A stretch of DNA of 64,000 nucleotides from Pelagibacteraceae bacterium (GTDB lineage Bacteria; Pseudomonadota; Alphaproteobacteria; HIMB59; GCA-002718135), in NCBI GenBank assembly GCA_002717485.1, contig PBDW01000007.1:62001-126000 (forward strand), in the 5' to 3' direction. How positions within the stretch are numbered: position 1 is the stretch's first letter; each line of letters opens with the position of its first letter. Position numbers and translations under genes: made by a program. The notes below the pieces were generated by a model. It ran no database searches and was not told the DNA's origin. It saw only the letters and a list, made by a program, of their open reading frames with translations. Below, piece by piece: positions 1-9,283 of this stretch.

Positions 1-220
1 TACAAAATTAAGTATAGTTGAAAAATCAAAAATTTACTGCTCTGGCATTCAAATATTAAATCCGTCTATGATAAATAAATATACGAAAAAAGTTGATGAT
101 TTTAATAAAATTTGGAATCAACTGATATTGCTAAAACAACTTAAGATCTCCAGTTTATTACCAGATTACTGGTATGCTATTGATAACCTTGAACAATTAA
201 AATTTGTAAATGAAAGTTAA
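1..220 (+). CDS. Sugar nucleotidyltransferase, C-terminal end (partial)
   Basis: The 5' end lies outside the window. The frame starting at base 2 is open to the TAA at 218-220 and gives about 72 residues. The visible part contains a YCSGIQILNP stretch and ends in a segment like PDYWYAIDNLEQL. This resembles the tail of NTP_transferase-family enzymes (mannose-1-phosphate guanylyltransferase or MurNAc-1-P uridylyltransferase type), where a GIQIL strand, a helix with a conserved Trp, and a W-x-D/A-I-x-T/N-x-E-x-L segment close the catalytic domain. The substrate cannot be told from this piece. The gene overlaps the next start codon by 11 bp, so it is probably co-transcribed with the glycosyltransferases downstream and may supply an activated sugar or belong to a cell-wall recycling pair. 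Confidence 0.6.
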   Translation, partial: TKLSIVEKSKIYCSGIQILNPSMINKYTKKVDDFNKIWNQLILLKQLKISSLLPDYWYAIDNLEQLKFVNES

Positions 221-1202
221 TGAAGTCATTAATAACAATAATTTAAAAATTTCTGTAATAATTCCAACTTTTAATGAAGAGAAGCATATTGGTAAATTAA
301 TAGAATCCTTGTTAAATCAAACATATTTACCAGATGAAATTATTATTTCAGATGCGGGATCTTCTGATCAAACTTTAAATATTATTTCGAATTATTCTAA
401 AAAAAATAAATTTATTAAAATAATTAAAAGAAAAGGAATCTGCAGAGGCTCGGGTAGAAATGAGGGGATATTTAATGCAAAAAATGACTTATTGGCATTA
501 ATAGATTCCGGTATGATTCCAGACAAGGATTGGTTACATAGTTTTTCAATTCATTTAAAAACAAAAAAATCATATGATGTTATATTTGGATCGGTTTCTT
601 TTTTTGTTAACAAAGGTATTGAAAAATCATATGCCTCTACATTTATGGATAAAAGAAAAAAACTAAATTATATAGATACTTCAGTTGCATCTATGCTTAT
701 AAGAAAAGAAATTTGGCGCAAAGTTGGAAGATTTCCTGAAAGTCAGGATGGTTCATATATTGTTGAAGATTTGGATTTTATAAAAAAAATCAATGATTCA
801 AAATCTTACAAAATTCATGAATCTAAAGCAAGAGTTTATTGGATTATGGATTTTAATATATTAAAAATTATTAAAAGATATTATGAATATAGTATTGGCT
901 CATTAAAAGCCGGCTATTTTGGAAAATGGCACAAAGGTCTAATTAGAAATATTATCGCATTAATTTTTTTATTTATAGCCTCTGTCAAGTTTTCTTCTTA
1001 TTTTTTATTTATAATTTTAATATTATTTTTAATGAAATCTTATTCATATTTGAAATTATCCAAATGGTTCGTAGAAGAAGGTGTGTTTAGTAAGATTATT
1101 TATCTTTTTCAAACATCATTTATTTTTTTGATAATTGATATTTCTTCGTTTGTTGGTATCATTAGATGGTTATTCTTAGGTTCTCCAAAAGTAAAAAATT
1201 AA
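210..1202 (+). CDS. Glycosyltransferase family 2, membrane-anchored
   Basis: This 330-residue protein transfers a sugar from a nucleotide donor onto a lipid-linked glycan at the cytoplasmic membrane. The N-terminal GT-A domain starts near residue 15 with the GT2 signature VIIPTFNEEKHIGKL, followed by a nucleotide-binding ISDAGSSD segment near 47-53. An IDSG motif near residue 98 stands where GT2 enzymes carry their metal-binding DxD-like residues, and VEDLDF near 190 fits the ED motif that usually holds the catalytic base. Two hydrophobic stretches (about 243-283 and 294-323) should be membrane segments. The ATG overlaps the upstream stop by 11 bp, which supports operon membership. Donor and acceptor sugars are unknown. 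Confidence 0.85.
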   Translation: MKVNEVINNNNLKISVIIPTFNEEKHIGKLIESLLNQTYLPDEIIISDAGSSDQTLNIISNYSKKNKFIKIIKRKGICRGSGRNEGIFNAKNDLLALIDSGMIPDKDWLHSFSIHLKTKKSYDVIFGSVSFFVNKGIEKSYASTFMDKRKKLNYIDTSVASMLIRKEIWRKVGRFPESQDGSYIVEDLDFIKKINDSKSYKIHESKARVYWIMDFNILKIIKRYYEYSIGSLKAGYFGKWHKGLIRNIIALIFLFIASVKFSSYFLFIILILFLMKSYSYLKLSKWFVEEGVFSKIIYLFQTSFIFLIIDISSFVGIIRWLFLGSPKVKN

Positions 1203-1244
1203 TCAATAATACTTATACTTTATAGTTTAAATAGATAAAATATT

Positions 1245-3248
1245 ATGTGTGGAATAGTTGGTTGTTATCATAAAAAAAGTTATAATCTAAATAAAGAAAA
1301 TTTTCTTACAATAACTGAAAAATTAAAGAATAGAGGGCCAGATAATTTAGGTTATTGTGAATTTAATTTTGAAAGTTCTAAACTTAGATTTGGACATAGA
1401 AGATTGTCAATTCTTGATTTAAGTCAAGCTGGCAATCAACCTATGGTCTCTTCTACAGGTAGATATACCATTGTTTATAATGGAGAAATTTATAATCATA
1501 ATGAATTAAGAAGTAAAATTGATACGGAGAGTAAAATAAATTGGAGAGGGACTTCAGATACAGAAACATTGTTGTATTTAATTGAAAAAATGGGCATTGA
1601 AATTGCTTTAAAAAATATTGAAGGTATGTTTTCTTTTTGCATATATGACAAGAAAAGTAATGAATTAATTTTTGCTAGAGATAAATCTGGAGAAAAACCA
1701 CTTTATATTATTACAAATAAAGAATTTTTTGCTTTTTCTTCTGATTTAAGCATATTAAAAAAATTACCTAATTTCACTTCTACTTTATGCAAGGAATCTA
1801 TCAAAAAGTATTTACATTTAAATTATATTCCTACTCCTTTAACAATTTTTAATGGATGTTATAAATTACCATCCTCATCATATCTAACAATTAATCTTAA
1901 TAAATTTGAGATTCAACAATTTAATAATTTTGATGATCTTTTATCATTCAAAGGTGTAAAGCTTAATTATTGTTGGTCTTTAGACAATCTTAAAAATAGA
2001 AAAATTGAAAAATCAAGAATTTTATCTAAAAAAAATATTTTGAATGATGTGGAATCTATAATTGAGAAATCTATTTCCAGACAACTTATTTCTGATGTTC
2101 CTATCGGTGCCTTTTTATCTGGAGGCATAGACTCAAGCACTATAGTTTTGCTAATGAAAAAATTAAAATCTGATGTAAGAACATTTACTGTGGGTTTTGA
2201 CTTTTTAGAATATGATGAATCAAAATTTGCTGAAAAAATAGCAAAAAAAATTGGAACTAAACATACTACTTTTAATTGTTCTAAAAATGAAGTTTTGGAT
2301 ATCTTGCCCAAACTTTCAGATGCATTCGCGGAACCTTTTGCAGATTCTTCTCAAATTCCAACAATGTTAGTTTCAAAAATGGCTAGACAAAATGTAACAG
2401 TAGCACTGAGCGGTGATGGTGGGGATGAAATTTTTGGAGGATACAATAGATATATTATTGCTAATAAATACTGGAAGTATATCAACTCCATTCCTAATTT
2501 CGTAAAATTGAGGCTAAATAGTTTGGCGGGTATTTTACCTAAGCAGTTATTGCAATTTTTATTATTAAAAACATCTTTAATCAGAGAAGATTCTGCTTCA
2601 ATTAATAACAAGATAGATAAAATATTATTAAAAATAGGAAAGATGAAAGATAAATATTCATTTTATAAATCTCTAACAAACGAATGGGACGAAGATTCAG
2701 AGATTATAGAATCTTTTAATAACGTAGAATCAACAAAATATAAAAATTTAATCAATAAAAGTTCTTTACTAAGTTTTGAAGAATCAATGATGCACGTAGA
2801 TTTTGAAACATATTTACAAGATGATATCTTATGCAAAGTTGACAGATCTTCTATGTATTCAAGTATGGAGGTTAGAGCACCATTTTTAGCAAAAGAATTG
2901 ATAGAATATGTATATTTATTACCTTCAAAATATAAAATAAGTAATGGAAAATCTAAAATAATATTAAGAGGGATATTAAATAAATACTTACCTGAAAATT
3001 ATTTTGAAAGACCTAAACAAGGTTTTGCAATTCCTGTAGCTCATTGGATGAGAACTGATCTTAGAGATTGGGTCGATAACTTACTTTCGAAAGAATTATT
3101 AGATTCTCACGGATTATTTAATAATAAAATTGTTGAAAGGATAAAAAATGAACATATGCTTGCACACCACAATCATGAACATAAACTTTGGTCAATGATA
3201 CAATTTAATCAATGGTATACTGAAAATAAAGAAATCATAAATGATTAA
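1245..3248 (+). CDS. asnB: Asparagine synthase-type glutamine amidotransferase
   Basis: This 667-residue class-II amidotransferase has the mature N-terminal nucleophile Cys2 (MCGIVG). An N-terminal Ntn glutaminase domain includes GEIYNHNELR and RGTSDTE. The synthetase domain has an ATP pyrophosphatase loop SGGIDSS near residue 292 and the conserved LSGDGGDE segment. Family members hydrolyse glutamine and transfer ammonia to an adenylated carboxylate, usually aspartate. Set among glycosyltransferases and upstream of a UDP-HexNAc dehydrogenase, it may instead amidate a uronic acid in the polysaccharide, as proposed for WbpS-type proteins in O-antigen loci. That role is inference; a housekeeping asparagine synthetase role is equally compatible with the sequence. 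Confidence 0.88.
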   Translation: MCGIVGCYHKKSYNLNKENFLTITEKLKNRGPDNLGYCEFNFESSKLRFGHRRLSILDLSQAGNQPMVSSTGRYTIVYNGEIYNHNELRSKIDTESKINWRGTSDTETLLYLIEKMGIEIALKNIEGMFSFCIYDKKSNELIFARDKSGEKPLYIITNKEFFAFSSDLSILKKLPNFTSTLCKESIKKYLHLNYIPTPLTIFNGCYKLPSSSYLTINLNKFEIQQFNNFDDLLSFKGVKLNYCWSLDNLKNRKIEKSRILSKKNILNDVESIIEKSISRQLISDVPIGAFLSGGIDSSTIVLLMKKLKSDVRTFTVGFDFLEYDESKFAEKIAKKIGTKHTTFNCSKNEVLDILPKLSDAFAEPFADSSQIPTMLVSKMARQNVTVALSGDGGDEIFGGYNRYIIANKYWKYINSIPNFVKLRLNSLAGILPKQLLQFLLLKTSLIREDSASINNKIDKILLKIGKMKDKYSFYKSLTNEWDEDSEIIESFNNVESTKYKNLINKSSLLSFEESMMHVDFETYLQDDILCKVDRSSMYSSMEVRAPFLAKELIEYVYLLPSKYKISNGKSKIILRGILNKYLPENYFERPKQGFAIPVAHWMRTDLRDWVDNLLSKELLDSHGLFNNKIVERIKNEHMLAHHNHEHKLWSMIQFNQWYTENKEIIND

Positions 3249-3262
3249 TATAAATAAATATT

Positions 3263-4480
3263 ATGTCAGCATTTATTAAGAAAACAAAAATTCTTTATAT
3301 TACTTACGATGGAATGATGGAATCTATTGGTAGCTCTCAGATTTTACCAATAATAAAAAAACTATCAAAAAATAATCATATGCACATTCTAAGTTTTGAA
3401 AAAAAGGAAGATATCAAAAGTAAAGAATATATGAGTGAATTAAAAAAATTAAATAAAAATAACGTAATTTGGATCGCATTGCGATATTGGTCATATCCTA
3501 AAACTATAGCAACTATGGCAAATATTATTAAAGGTGCGATAATATGTTGTTATTTGATTATTATCAAAAAAGTTAGAATTATTCATATAAGAAGCTCTAT
3601 GCCAGGACTTTTGGTTGCTCCCTTTATAAGAATTTTCAGGTTAAAAATTTTATATGACATGAGAGGTTTCTGGGCTGATGAAAAAGTTGATAGATACGGA
3701 TGGAACAATAAAGGATTATATTATAAATTCTTTAAAAAATTAGAAGAAAATTTAATCTTAAAATCCGAAAGAATTATTTGTTTAACTAATCATTCAATAA
3801 AGATATTAAATAAAAAATTTCCACAAGTAAATAGAAATAAATTTATTTGCATACCAACTTGCTCTGATGAAAGCAATTTTAAGCTTAGAAAAAAATATAT
3901 ACGAACTAGAAAGAAAAATATAATTTTTGGATATTTAGGAACAGTAAAGTTGGCATATAATTTTGAAAAAGTAATATTTTTATTTTCAAAACTTTTAAAT
4001 TTAGATAAAAATATTAAGATAAGAATTTTTAATAAAGGATCACATAATCATATAAGAAGAATAATGAAAAAATATAAAATACCTAAGAATTCATTCCAAA
4101 TAAAGTTTGTGGAAAGAAAAAGAATTCATAGAGAAATAAGCACTATAGATTTAGGAATTTTCTATTTGAACACAAACTACTCGATAAATGCATCTTTTCC
4201 AACAAAAATAGCTGAATTCTTTCTGAGTGGAAAACCAATTATCTGCAATCCTTTTAATAATGATATAATTAATTTATTTAAGAAAAATCAAGTAGGAATT
4301 TCATATGATTTTAAAGAAACTAATTATCGAAATTTTTTAAAAAAAATAAGAAAAATGATATCAAATAAAAAAACTATATTAACTTGTAGAGAGATAGGTG
4401 AAAAAAAATACTCCTTATCATTTGCAGCCAAGAATTATAATTTAATATACCAGGGTATAAATTTAAGAAATGAAAATTAA
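3263..4480 (+). CDS. Glycosyltransferase family 4 (GT-B fold)
   Basis: This 405-residue protein opens with ILYITYDGMMESIGSSQ, a typical first beta strand and glycine loop of GT4 enzymes. The acceptor-binding N-terminal half includes an IRSSMPG segment and YDMRGFWADE. The C-terminal Rossmann half contains FGYLGTVK (near residue 220) and TKIAEFFLSGKPIICNPFN near residue 315, matching the donor-binding EX7E-like region, although the first Glu is shifted relative to the strict motif. No signal peptide is evident, so it should act on the cytoplasmic face. It lies 14 bp after asnB and overlaps the next gene by 11 bp, so it belongs to the same operon. The sugar specificity is not predictable. Confidence 0.82.
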   Translation: MSAFIKKTKILYITYDGMMESIGSSQILPIIKKLSKNNHMHILSFEKKEDIKSKEYMSELKKLNKNNVIWIALRYWSYPKTIATMANIIKGAIICCYLIIIKKVRIIHIRSSMPGLLVAPFIRIFRLKILYDMRGFWADEKVDRYGWNNKGLYYKFFKKLEENLILKSERIICLTNHSIKILNKKFPQVNRNKFICIPTCSDESNFKLRKKYIRTRKKNIIFGYLGTVKLAYNFEKVIFLFSKLLNLDKNIKIRIFNKGSHNHIRRIMKKYKIPKNSFQIKFVERKRIHREISTIDLGIFYLNTNYSINASFPTKIAEFFLSGKPIICNPFNNDIINLFKKNQVGISYDFKETNYRNFLKKIRKMISNKKTILTCREIGEKKYSLSFAAKNYNLIYQGINLRNEN

Positions 4481-6752
4481 GGATTTTCAAACTAGCATAA
4501 TTATTCCAACGTTTAATTGCAAAGATTCTTTAATAAAGGTACTTGAATCTATTAAAAAGCAAACTGTTTTGCCCATTGAAATTATTATTGTTGATAACAG
4601 CAACAATAATAAAATTAAAAATTTATTAAAAAATTTTAAGTTTCCCATCAATTTGATTTATAAAAAATTAAATTATAAATCATATCCTGGTAAGAATAGA
4701 AATATTGGTGCAAAATTAGCTAAAGGCAATTGGTTGGCTTTTATAGATGCAAAAACATTACCAAAAAGTGATTGGTTGGAAAGCTATCAAAAAATTATAA
4801 TTAAAGAAAAAGTCGATGTTGTATTTGGATATACTAAATATTCTACAAATTCTAGATTTCAAGAAATATTAAGAGCATCAACATTTGGTGCAGTGGGTTA
4901 TGTTACGACACCTGGGAGTCTCATTAGTAAAGAAAACTTTATGAAGTCATTTGGATTTATAGAGAATGTTAGAGCTGGAGAAGATATAGAATGGCGACAA
5001 AGAATTCTTAATAGCGGTAATTTATGTTACACTCCCAATAAGTATTTTTTAATATATGCAGAATTACCAAACAAATTAATTGATATTATTAAAAAATATT
5101 TTATTTACTCAATACATAACGCAAGAGTCAATATCCAAAATGATATTAAAAATAGTTACTTAGGTGTATTTTTTTTATTTTTACTTATCTTTATAACAAA
5201 AATAAAAATTCTATTACAAATTAATTATTCGTACACACCCAACTTAGAAAATATTAATAATATAATTATTACTTTATTATTTTCTTACACTCTTTATCTT
5301 ATAATTGATGACGTAATTTTAAAGAAAATTAAAAATTATTATGTTAATTATTTAAAATATTCATTTTTAATATTTCTTTACTTTATATTTTTTAAAATCA
5401 GTTCAAAAATATCAATATTCTTTGAATCTCTTCTGATCAAAATACCCAATATTATGACTATATTAGTTTTATCACTATGTATGATTTCCGTTTTTTATCG
5501 AGGTTTTATTAAGCCAATAAATAGAAATATTTCTTCTTCATACATATTTCCATACAATTGGCTTTTAATTGGTTTAGTAGGATTAAGTCTGGATCTGGTT
5601 AAATCTCCCGGATACACATTAGGTGCGATTATGCCTTCATGGTTTCATAAAAAATCACAATATGATTCAATTAAAAAAAATATTGTTTTTTATACAAAAT
5701 ACTCTTCTGAATCTGCAAGTATTAGATATAGATTTCATGCTTATGAAAACATTTTAAATAAAAGTTATTATGAAGTTGATAATCAACCTTTGTTTAATAA
5801 TAAATTTTTTTATAATAAAATATTTTTAGATAAGATTAATTATTTTACTGTTTTATTATCTTATATGATTAGATTTTTTGATATTCTTACTAGGAAAAAA
5901 CCATTTATTGCAATTATTCATATTGAACTTTTTCCGTTTTTACCTACGATTGGAGAAAGAATTCTTAAATTTAGAAAAATTCCATTCATTATAGATATTG
6001 ATGATGCAGTTTATCATAGATATGAAAAGAAGGAAAAATCTATTTTAAATGTCCAATTATTAAATAAATTTAAAAATTTAGTATCTCTCTCCACAGCATT
6101 ATTTGCTGGAAATAACTATCATATCGACTTCTTTAAAAGAAAAAATAAGAACTTACACTATTTTCCAACTGTCATTGATACAAATTATTATAATAAAAAT
6201 AAAACTAATGAAAAATATAAAGATTTCACTATTGTTTGGGTAGGTAGCCCTTCAACTGCATTCTATCTTCTAGAGATATTACCCGCTCTTAGAAGATTAA
6301 AAAAAGAAAATGGTGTTAATATTTTACTAATAGGAACAGGTGAGCTCAATTTATCTAATCTGGATTATAAAAAAGTAGAATGGTCGGAAAATACAGAAAT
6401 TAATTATATTTCAAAATCACATGTTGGAATAATGCCATTAAATAACACTAAATGGTCTCTTGGAAAATGCGGATTTAAGATATTGCAATATATGGGATGT
6501 GGGATTCCTGTTGTTGCTTCTCCTGTAGGAGTTAATAGTGAAATTATTCAAGATAAAAAAAATGGTTTAATAGCTCGCAATCAAGAAGATTGGTACAATA
6601 AAATAGTTTACCTAAAAAATAATCCAAGAGTTGCAAAAAATATTGGTTTTAAGGGATTTAAATCTGTATCAAAAGATTTTGACATTGGCATTTGGGAGGG
6701 AAATTATATAAATAAGGTGGATAATATCTACAATAAATATTACTCACAATAG
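4470..6752 (+). CDS. Bifunctional GT2-membrane-GT4 glycosyltransferase fusion
   Basis: This 760-residue protein combines two enzymes in one frame. Residues about 1-220 form a GT2 domain with SIIIPTFNCKDSLIKVL, IIVDNSNN and a FIDAKT motif, plus AGEDIEWRQR as the likely catalytic-base region. Residues about 225-380 are strongly hydrophobic, with roughly four to six membrane segments. From about residue 400 a new domain begins (NIVFYTKYSSESASIRYR) that looks like the start of a free-standing GT4 protein. It ends with KCGFKILQYMGCGIPVVAS, the donor-binding region of GT4 enzymes. The reading frame is uninterrupted. Two successive sugar additions by one membrane-bound protein is a reasonable inference. 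It overlaps the GT4 gene upstream by 11 bp. Confidence 0.78.
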   Translation: MKIKDFQTSIIIPTFNCKDSLIKVLESIKKQTVLPIEIIIVDNSNNNKIKNLLKNFKFPINLIYKKLNYKSYPGKNRNIGAKLAKGNWLAFIDAKTLPKSDWLESYQKIIIKEKVDVVFGYTKYSTNSRFQEILRASTFGAVGYVTTPGSLISKENFMKSFGFIENVRAGEDIEWRQRILNSGNLCYTPNKYFLIYAELPNKLIDIIKKYFIYSIHNARVNIQNDIKNSYLGVFFLFLLIFITKIKILLQINYSYTPNLENINNIIITLLFSYTLYLIIDDVILKKIKNYYVNYLKYSFLIFLYFIFFKISSKISIFFESLLIKIPNIMTILVLSLCMISVFYRGFIKPINRNISSSYIFPYNWLLIGLVGLSLDLVKSPGYTLGAIMPSWFHKKSQYDSIKKNIVFYTKYSSESASIRYRFHAYENILNKSYYEVDNQPLFNNKFFYNKIFLDKINYFTVLLSYMIRFFDILTRKKPFIAIIHIELFPFLPTIGERILKFRKIPFIIDIDDAVYHRYEKKEKSILNVQLLNKFKNLVSLSTALFAGNNYHIDFFKRKNKNLHYFPTVIDTNYYNKNKTNEKYKDFTIVWVGSPSTAFYLLEILPALRRLKKENGVNILLIGTGELNLSNLDYKKVEWSENTEINYISKSHVGIMPLNNTKWSLGKCGFKILQYMGCGIPVVASPVGVNSEIIQDKKNGLIARNQEDWYNKIVYLKNNPRVAKNIGFKGFKSVSKDFDIGIWEGNYINKVDNIYNKYYSQ

Positions 6753-6775
6753 TCTGTAATTTTTAAATATTAGTT

Positions 6776-7678
6776 ATGACTAAGAAAAAAATATATATAT
6801 CAGGATGCGGTGGAATGCTTGGAGATGCATTTTATAATACTTTTAAAAATGAATTTGAACTAAAATGCACAGACATCAATGATGAAGAAGATTGGATAAG
6901 TTTTTTAGATATTAATAAATTTGAAGATTATAAAAAAGACGTATTTAGTTTTTATCCAAACTATCTTTTCCATTTAGGAGCATATACTGACTTAGAATTT
7001 TGTGAATTAAATCCTGAAAAAACTTATATTACTAATACCAAGTCAGTTGAAAAGGCTACTCAAATTGCTAATCAACTTAACATACCAATATTATATATTA
7101 GTACAGCAGGAATATTTGACGGAAAAAAACAAATTTATGATGAATCTGATACTCCAAATCCACTTGGACATTATGCTAAAAGCAAATATTTTGGAGAATT
7201 ATATGTTCAAAAAAATGCAAATAAATTTATTATATGTAGAGCAGGATGGATGATGGGAGGAGGACCAAAAAAAGATAAAAAATTTGTAAATAAAATTTTA
7301 AAACAAATTAAATCTGGGTTAAATTCTTTAAATGTTGTAAATGATAAAATTGGTACGCCAACTTATACTATTGATTTTGCAAAAAATGTTAAGAAAATAT
7401 TAGAATTAGAGTATTGGGGTTTATATAATCTTGTGTGTGAAGGTTTTACTAGCAGAATAGAAGTTTGTAGGTATATTTTGGATCATTTAAAACTATCGTC
7501 AAAAATTAATATTAATGAAGTTAATACTTCTTTTTTTAAAGATGAATATTTTGCAATTAGGCCAGATTCAGAACAATTAATAAATAAAAAGTTAAATCAA
7601 AAATCTATTAATTTTATGCGTGATTGGAAATTATGCCTAAGTGAATATTTAGATAAGGATTTTAAGGATTATATATGA
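6776..7678 (+). CDS. RmlD-like NAD(P)-dependent sugar-nucleotide reductase
   Basis: This 300-residue extended short-chain dehydrogenase has an N-terminal ISGCGGMLGDAF nucleotide-binding loop (variant GxxGxxG), an HLGAYTDLEFCE segment resembling the RmlD NxAAYTxVDxAE motif, a STAGIFDGKK strand and a YxxxK catalytic pair in YAKSKYFGE. It is related to dTDP-4-dehydrorhamnose reductase but clearly different from the canonical rmlD found 1.6 kb downstream. The usual STDYVFDG is here STAGIFDG, which replaces the catalytic-region Asp-Tyr. It may reduce a different 4-keto sugar or act as an epimerase. It overlaps rmlC by 4 bp (ATGA), so the two are translationally linked. Confidence 0.7.
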   Translation: MTKKKIYISGCGGMLGDAFYNTFKNEFELKCTDINDEEDWISFLDINKFEDYKKDVFSFYPNYLFHLGAYTDLEFCELNPEKTYITNTKSVEKATQIANQLNIPILYISTAGIFDGKKQIYDESDTPNPLGHYAKSKYFGELYVQKNANKFIICRAGWMMGGGPKKDKKFVNKILKQIKSGLNSLNVVNDKIGTPTYTIDFAKNVKKILELEYWGLYNLVCEGFTSRIEVCRYILDHLKLSSKININEVNTSFFKDEYFAIRPDSEQLINKKLNQKSINFMRDWKLCLSEYLDKDFKDYI

Positions 7679-8238
7679 ATAATTTGTCTGTAATTAAATA
7701 TTTTTTTGAGAAAAAAGTTATACATTATCAAGTAAAAAGATTTGAAGATAACAGAGGATTTTTTTCAGAAACTTTTAATAAAAAAACCTTTAAAGAACTT
7801 GGTATTAAAGAAGATTTTGTACAGGATAACTTTTCATTCTCTTTGAAAAAAAATACAATCAGAGGTCTTCATTTTCAAAAACCCCCTATGGAACAATCCA
7901 AAATTGTTTTTGTAGTTAAAGGCAGCATTTTGGACGTAATTGTTGATTTAAGAAAAAATTCAAAAACATATGGTAAGTACATACATATAGTTTTATCTGA
8001 CAAGAATTTTCAGCAAGTCTATATACCATCAGGATTTGCCCATGGTTTTTGCACCATTGAAGATGACACTTCAGTAATTTACAAAACGTCAAATTTTTAT
8101 TCTCCAGAAAATGAAGAGACAATACTTTGGAGCGATAAGGATTTATCAATTGATTGGAAAATTGAAGGAAAAGAAGCTATTTTGTCAAACAAAGACAGGT
8201 CCGCAAACACTTTTAACAATTTTTCCTCTCCTTTTTAA
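7675..8238 (+). CDS. rmlC: dTDP-4-dehydrorhamnose 3,5-epimerase
   Basis: RmlC converts dTDP-4-keto-6-deoxy-glucose to dTDP-4-keto-L-rhamnose, the third step of dTDP-L-rhamnose synthesis in the cytosol. The 187-residue product has the cupin core with RGLHFQKPP, which carries the catalytic His, then the paired strands KIVFVVKGSILDVIVDLRK and the family signature IPSGFAHGF. DNRGFFSETF near the N-terminus is also diagnostic. The length matches the family. The start overlaps the previous stop by ATGA and the stop is 1 bp from the rmlB ATG, so the rml genes form a tightly coupled block. Confidence 0.93.
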   Translation: MNNLSVIKYFFEKKVIHYQVKRFEDNRGFFSETFNKKTFKELGIKEDFVQDNFSFSLKKNTIRGLHFQKPPMEQSKIVFVVKGSILDVIVDLRKNSKTYGKYIHIVLSDKNFQQVYIPSGFAHGFCTIEDDTSVIYKTSNFYSPENEETILWSDKDLSIDWKIEGKEAILSNKDRSANTFNNFSSPF

Positions 8239-8239
8239 T

Positions 8240-9253
8240 ATGAAGATTTTAGTTACAGGTGGATTTGGATTTATAGGATCAGCTCTAATTAGGAAGATAA
8301 TTAGAGAAACGAAATATGAGGTATTGAATATTGATTCGATAACAAACGTTGCCTCTCCTGAAGCGATTGAAGATTGTGCAAAATCCGGTAGATATAATTT
8401 TGCTCGCATTGATATATGTGACAAAGATAAACTTCTAAAGGCATTTAAAAAATTTAAACCTGATGCTGTAATGCATCTTGCTGCGGAAAGTCACGTTGAT
8501 AGATCTATAAAAAATCCATATCGATTTATATTTACTAATATAATTGGAACTTTCAATATGCTAGAAGTTTCAACTAAATATATTAATATAGAAAAAAATA
8601 TTAAAAAATTTAAGTTTTTACATGTATCAACGGATGAAGTTTTTGGTTCTTTAAAAAAGAATGAAAAAATCTTTACTGAAAAAAATAAGTATTTTCCAAA
8701 TTCTCCATATTCTGCGTCAAAAGCATCTTCTGATCATTTGGTTAGAGCGTGGAATAAAACTTATGGACTTCCAACTGTTACCACTTATTGTTCAAACAAT
8801 TATGGTCCTTGGCAAAACCCTGAAAAATTAATACCTACAATAATTTCTAACGCACTTAAAAAAAATACTATACCAATTTATGGAAAGGGAAATAATGTAA
8901 GAGATTGGATATATGTTGACGATCATATTAGTGGATTGTTATTAGCGTTAAATGAAGGAAAAGTTGGGCAAAATTACAATATTGGCTCTAATAGTCAGAT
9001 TAGTAATATTGAATTAGCTAATAAGATTTGTAAGATTCTAGATAAACGCCTAAATAATAAATCACCTCATAATAAATTAATAAAATTTGTAAAAGATAGA
9101 CCAGGACACGATTTTAGATATGCTATTTCTGCTAAAAAAATTAAAAAAAATTTAAATTTTTCTCCTAAGTTTAATTTTAATAAAGGATTAAACTCTACTG
9201 TTGATTGGTATATAGAAAACTCAAAATGGCTACTATCAAAACATAAATTGTAG
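8240..9253 (+). CDS. rmlB: dTDP-glucose 4,6-dehydratase
   Basis: RmlB dehydrates dTDP-D-glucose to dTDP-4-keto-6-deoxy-D-glucose using tightly bound NAD. I start it at the ATG at 8240 (MKILVTGGFGFIGSAL), not at the longer ORF at 8111, because the extra 43 residues lie inside rmlC and the family begins at this Rossmann strand. That gives 337 residues. Visible motifs are TGGFGFIGS, HLAAESHVDRSI, the catalytic STDEVFGSL (Thr-Asp-Glu), YSASKASSDHLVRAW with the Tyr-x3-Lys pair, and NNYGPWQ. The gene sits directly after rmlC and before rmlD. Confidence 0.94.
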   Translation: MKILVTGGFGFIGSALIRKIIRETKYEVLNIDSITNVASPEAIEDCAKSGRYNFARIDICDKDKLLKAFKKFKPDAVMHLAAESHVDRSIKNPYRFIFTNIIGTFNMLEVSTKYINIEKNIKKFKFLHVSTDEVFGSLKKNEKIFTEKNKYFPNSPYSASKASSDHLVRAWNKTYGLPTVTTYCSNNYGPWQNPEKLIPTIISNALKKNTIPIYGKGNNVRDWIYVDDHISGLLLALNEGKVGQNYNIGSNSQISNIELANKICKILDKRLNNKSPHNKLIKFVKDRPGHDFRYAISAKKIKKNLNFSPKFNFNKGLNSTVDWYIENSKWLLSKHKL

Positions 9254-9283
9254 GAAATAATTACCTTTGTATAAAATTTTAAT

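Noticed and set aside
1967-2611. Minus-strand ORFs inside asnB (114 aa and 86 aa)
   Set aside because: They are shadows of a well-conserved gene on the other strand and have no recognisable motifs.
8111-8239. N-terminal extension of rmlB from the ORF track
   Set aside because: The extra 43 residues lie within rmlC in another frame; the Rossmann start at 8240 matches the family.
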